NCBI GenBank assembly: GCA_017472925.1
Contig: JAFUNS010000047.1
Location: forward strand, 1-64,000
Length of the DNA stretch: 64,000 bases
Direction of reading: 5' to 3'
DNA from: Bacteroides sp.
Lineage (GTDB): Bacteria; Bacteroidota; Bacteroidia; Bacteroidales; Bacteroidaceae
Of the stretch, positions 62,960 to 64,000 are shown piece after piece; within the stretch, counting starts at the first letter, position 1, and each line of letters starts with the position of its first letter. Below the pieces are notes generated by a model. That model saw nothing but the letters and a program-made list of their open reading frames with translations. It did not search any database and had not been told where the DNA came from. A program made the translations under genes and the position numbers.

Positions 62960-64000
62960 GCTCTTGTTGACTGTCTAAATGTTCTTTATAAGCTGAGGGT
63001 GACACTCCAAACAAATCCTTGAAAGCAGTTGAGAAATTGTTTGGGTTGGTAAAACCAGTCAGTTCAGCCACCTCGGTTATGCTTTGTTTCTTTTCACTTA
63101 AAAGTTCTGCAGCTTGTTTCAAACGGCAGTTCTTGATGAATTCTCTGGCGGTTTGATTGGTCAGTTCTTTCAACTTTCTGTTCAAGTGTACTCGGCTGGT
63201 TCCTACTTCGGATGCAATCATTTCTACCGTCAGGTTGGGATCACTCATGTGGTTGTTGATTACCTTCATGATTCGGCTCATCAACTTTTCATCGGGCGAT
63301 TCAACTTCAATCTTTTCCAACTTGTCGTTATGTTCCTGATGTCCGCTATAGGTATTCTTCAGCTTTTCTCTAGAAAGAATAAGGTTACTGATGGTCTTTT
63401 CCAGAATCTTGCTGTTGAATGGTTTGGTAAGGTATGCATCCGCTCCCTTTTCCAAAGCTTCTATGTTGTCTTCTTCTTGCGCCTTGGCTGTCAGTAAGAT
63501 AACGGGTATATGGTTCAAATTGATGTTGCTCTTCAGTTTCCGACAAAGAGTAAGACCGTCCATTTCGGGCATCATCCAATCGCTCACCACCAAATCGGGA
63601 GCTTTCTTGAATATTTCTTCCATGGCCTCTTTACCATTGCTACATTCTCTGACATGGTATTTGGAGGATAGTTCCAACGATATGTAACGTCGTATTTCTT
63701 CGTTGTCTTCCACAACCAGAATATGGTGCTTGATATTCTTGCTCTTTTCTTCTGAATTTTGTTCTTCTTCCATGTAAGAGGTGTCGAAGAAATTTTCCTG
63801 TTCATTAGGCTTGACAGGTGTCTTTTCAAAACACAAGTCTTCTTGGGTTAAATGACGATTGCCCAAAGGTATTCTCACAATGAATTGGCATCCAGGAGCA
63901 GGAGTGTTGTTCTTGCAAGATATTTCGCCATGGTGAAGCTCTACCAGAGAATGGGTAAGGTGGAGCCCGATACCTGTTCCCTTGCTACCCTTAGTCGCAT
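62949..64000 (-). CDS. Hybrid two-component regulator, C-terminal part (gene cut by window end)
   Basis: The frame runs on, without a start, to the last base of the window. The visible 350 residues begin in the kinase ATPase domain (G2 box GSKGTGIGLHLTHSLVELHH), then a receiver domain (ILVVEDNEEIRRYIS, phosphate-accepting Asp in LVVSDWMMPEMDG, and YLTKPF) and a C-terminal AraC-type HTH (VGTSRVHLNRKLKELTNQTA, then ITEVAELTGFTNPNNFSTAF). In Bacteroides such one-protein systems sense a sugar in the periplasm and activate a susCD locus. The sensor part lies outside the window. Confidence 0.93.
   Translation of the reverse strand, partial: ATKGSKGTGIGLHLTHSLVELHHGEISCKNNTPAPGCQFIVRIPLGNRHLTQEDLCFEKTPVKPNEQENFFDTSYMEEEQNSEEKSKNIKHHILVVEDNEEIRRYISLELSSKYHVRECSNGKEAMEEIFKKAPDLVVSDWMMPEMDGLTLCRKLKSNINLNHIPVILLTAKAQEEDNIEALEKGADAYLTKPFNSKILEKTISNLILSREKLKNTYSGHQEHNDKLEKIEVESPDEKLMSRIMKVINNHMSDPNLTVEMIASEVGTSRVHLNRKLKELTNQTAREFIKNCRLKQAAELLSEKKQSITEVAELTGFTNPNNFSTAFKDLFGVSPSAYKEHLDSQQEHEN

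Noticed and set aside
54291-64000. Calling the locus a complete polysaccharide utilisation locus with a named glycan
   Set aside because: No glycoside hydrolase, lyase or esterase gene is in the window; only SusC, SusD and the regulator support uptake.

Overview
The window is chromosomal DNA of a Bacteroidales bacterium, most likely Bacteroides or the closely related Phocaeicola; I cannot name the species. The reasons are a SusC/SusD pair, a hybrid two-component regulator with a C-terminal AraC domain, fimbrillin-type lipoproteins, several families restricted to Bacteroidales (DUF3256, DUF3332, DUF4290, DUF4488, DUF4831, DUF4842 by recognition), and promoters that fit the Bacteroidetes pattern (-33 TTTG, 19-21 bp, -7 TAnnTTTG) in front of most genes. 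No phage, insertion sequence, CRISPR array or tRNA gene is visible.

Layout. Bases 1-142 are the end of an rRNA operon (5S and terminator). Bases 225-4611 hold a GntR-regulated ABC exporter operon with a surface or periplasmic protein and a thioredoxin-like lipoprotein. Bases 4803-14392 are housekeeping: a MATE exporter, purB, a pseudouridine synthase with a repeat-rich N-terminus, asnS, a small secreted protein, then rplM-rpsI-rpsB-tsf. Bases 14552-16747 hold a SUI1-like factor, rex, an FAH-family hydrolase and ispF.

Bases 16781-21145 are the first accessory island: an RNA-like five-tier nested inverted repeat in front of a small HTH gene, a 41-residue peptide gene too short for normal gene finding, three surface lipoproteins (one fimbrillin-like, two tandem paralogs), and an orphan protein with PD-(D/E)XK nuclease residues. 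Bases 21161-38748 are core genes: menA, nadD, gmk, yicC, an M64 peptidase, tsaB, murA (with Asp in place of the catalytic Cys), rimM, an M23 peptidase, dxr, rseP, cca, ruvA, ddh and lgt.

Bases 38834-42826 form a second accessory island: two paralogous DUF4842-type lipoproteins, the second with a G10 tract inside the reading frame that could give phase variation. Bases 42847-53789 are mainly core again: L31, fructose-bisphosphate aldolase, an MFS transporter, the NAD(P)HX repair enzyme, adk, obg, pgeF. Bases 54133-64000 hold a SusC/SusD pair, converging on an operon of a hybrid two-component regulator (cut by the window end), a DUF6057-like membrane protein and a beta-propeller lipoprotein with one c-type haem motif. 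No carbohydrate-active enzyme lies in the window, so the substrate of this locus cannot be read.

Between genes there are two kinds of small dispersed repeat: a composite element of two hairpins (four copies, one inverted, one half-length) and a short AAAACGACG motif that often forms terminator hairpins.
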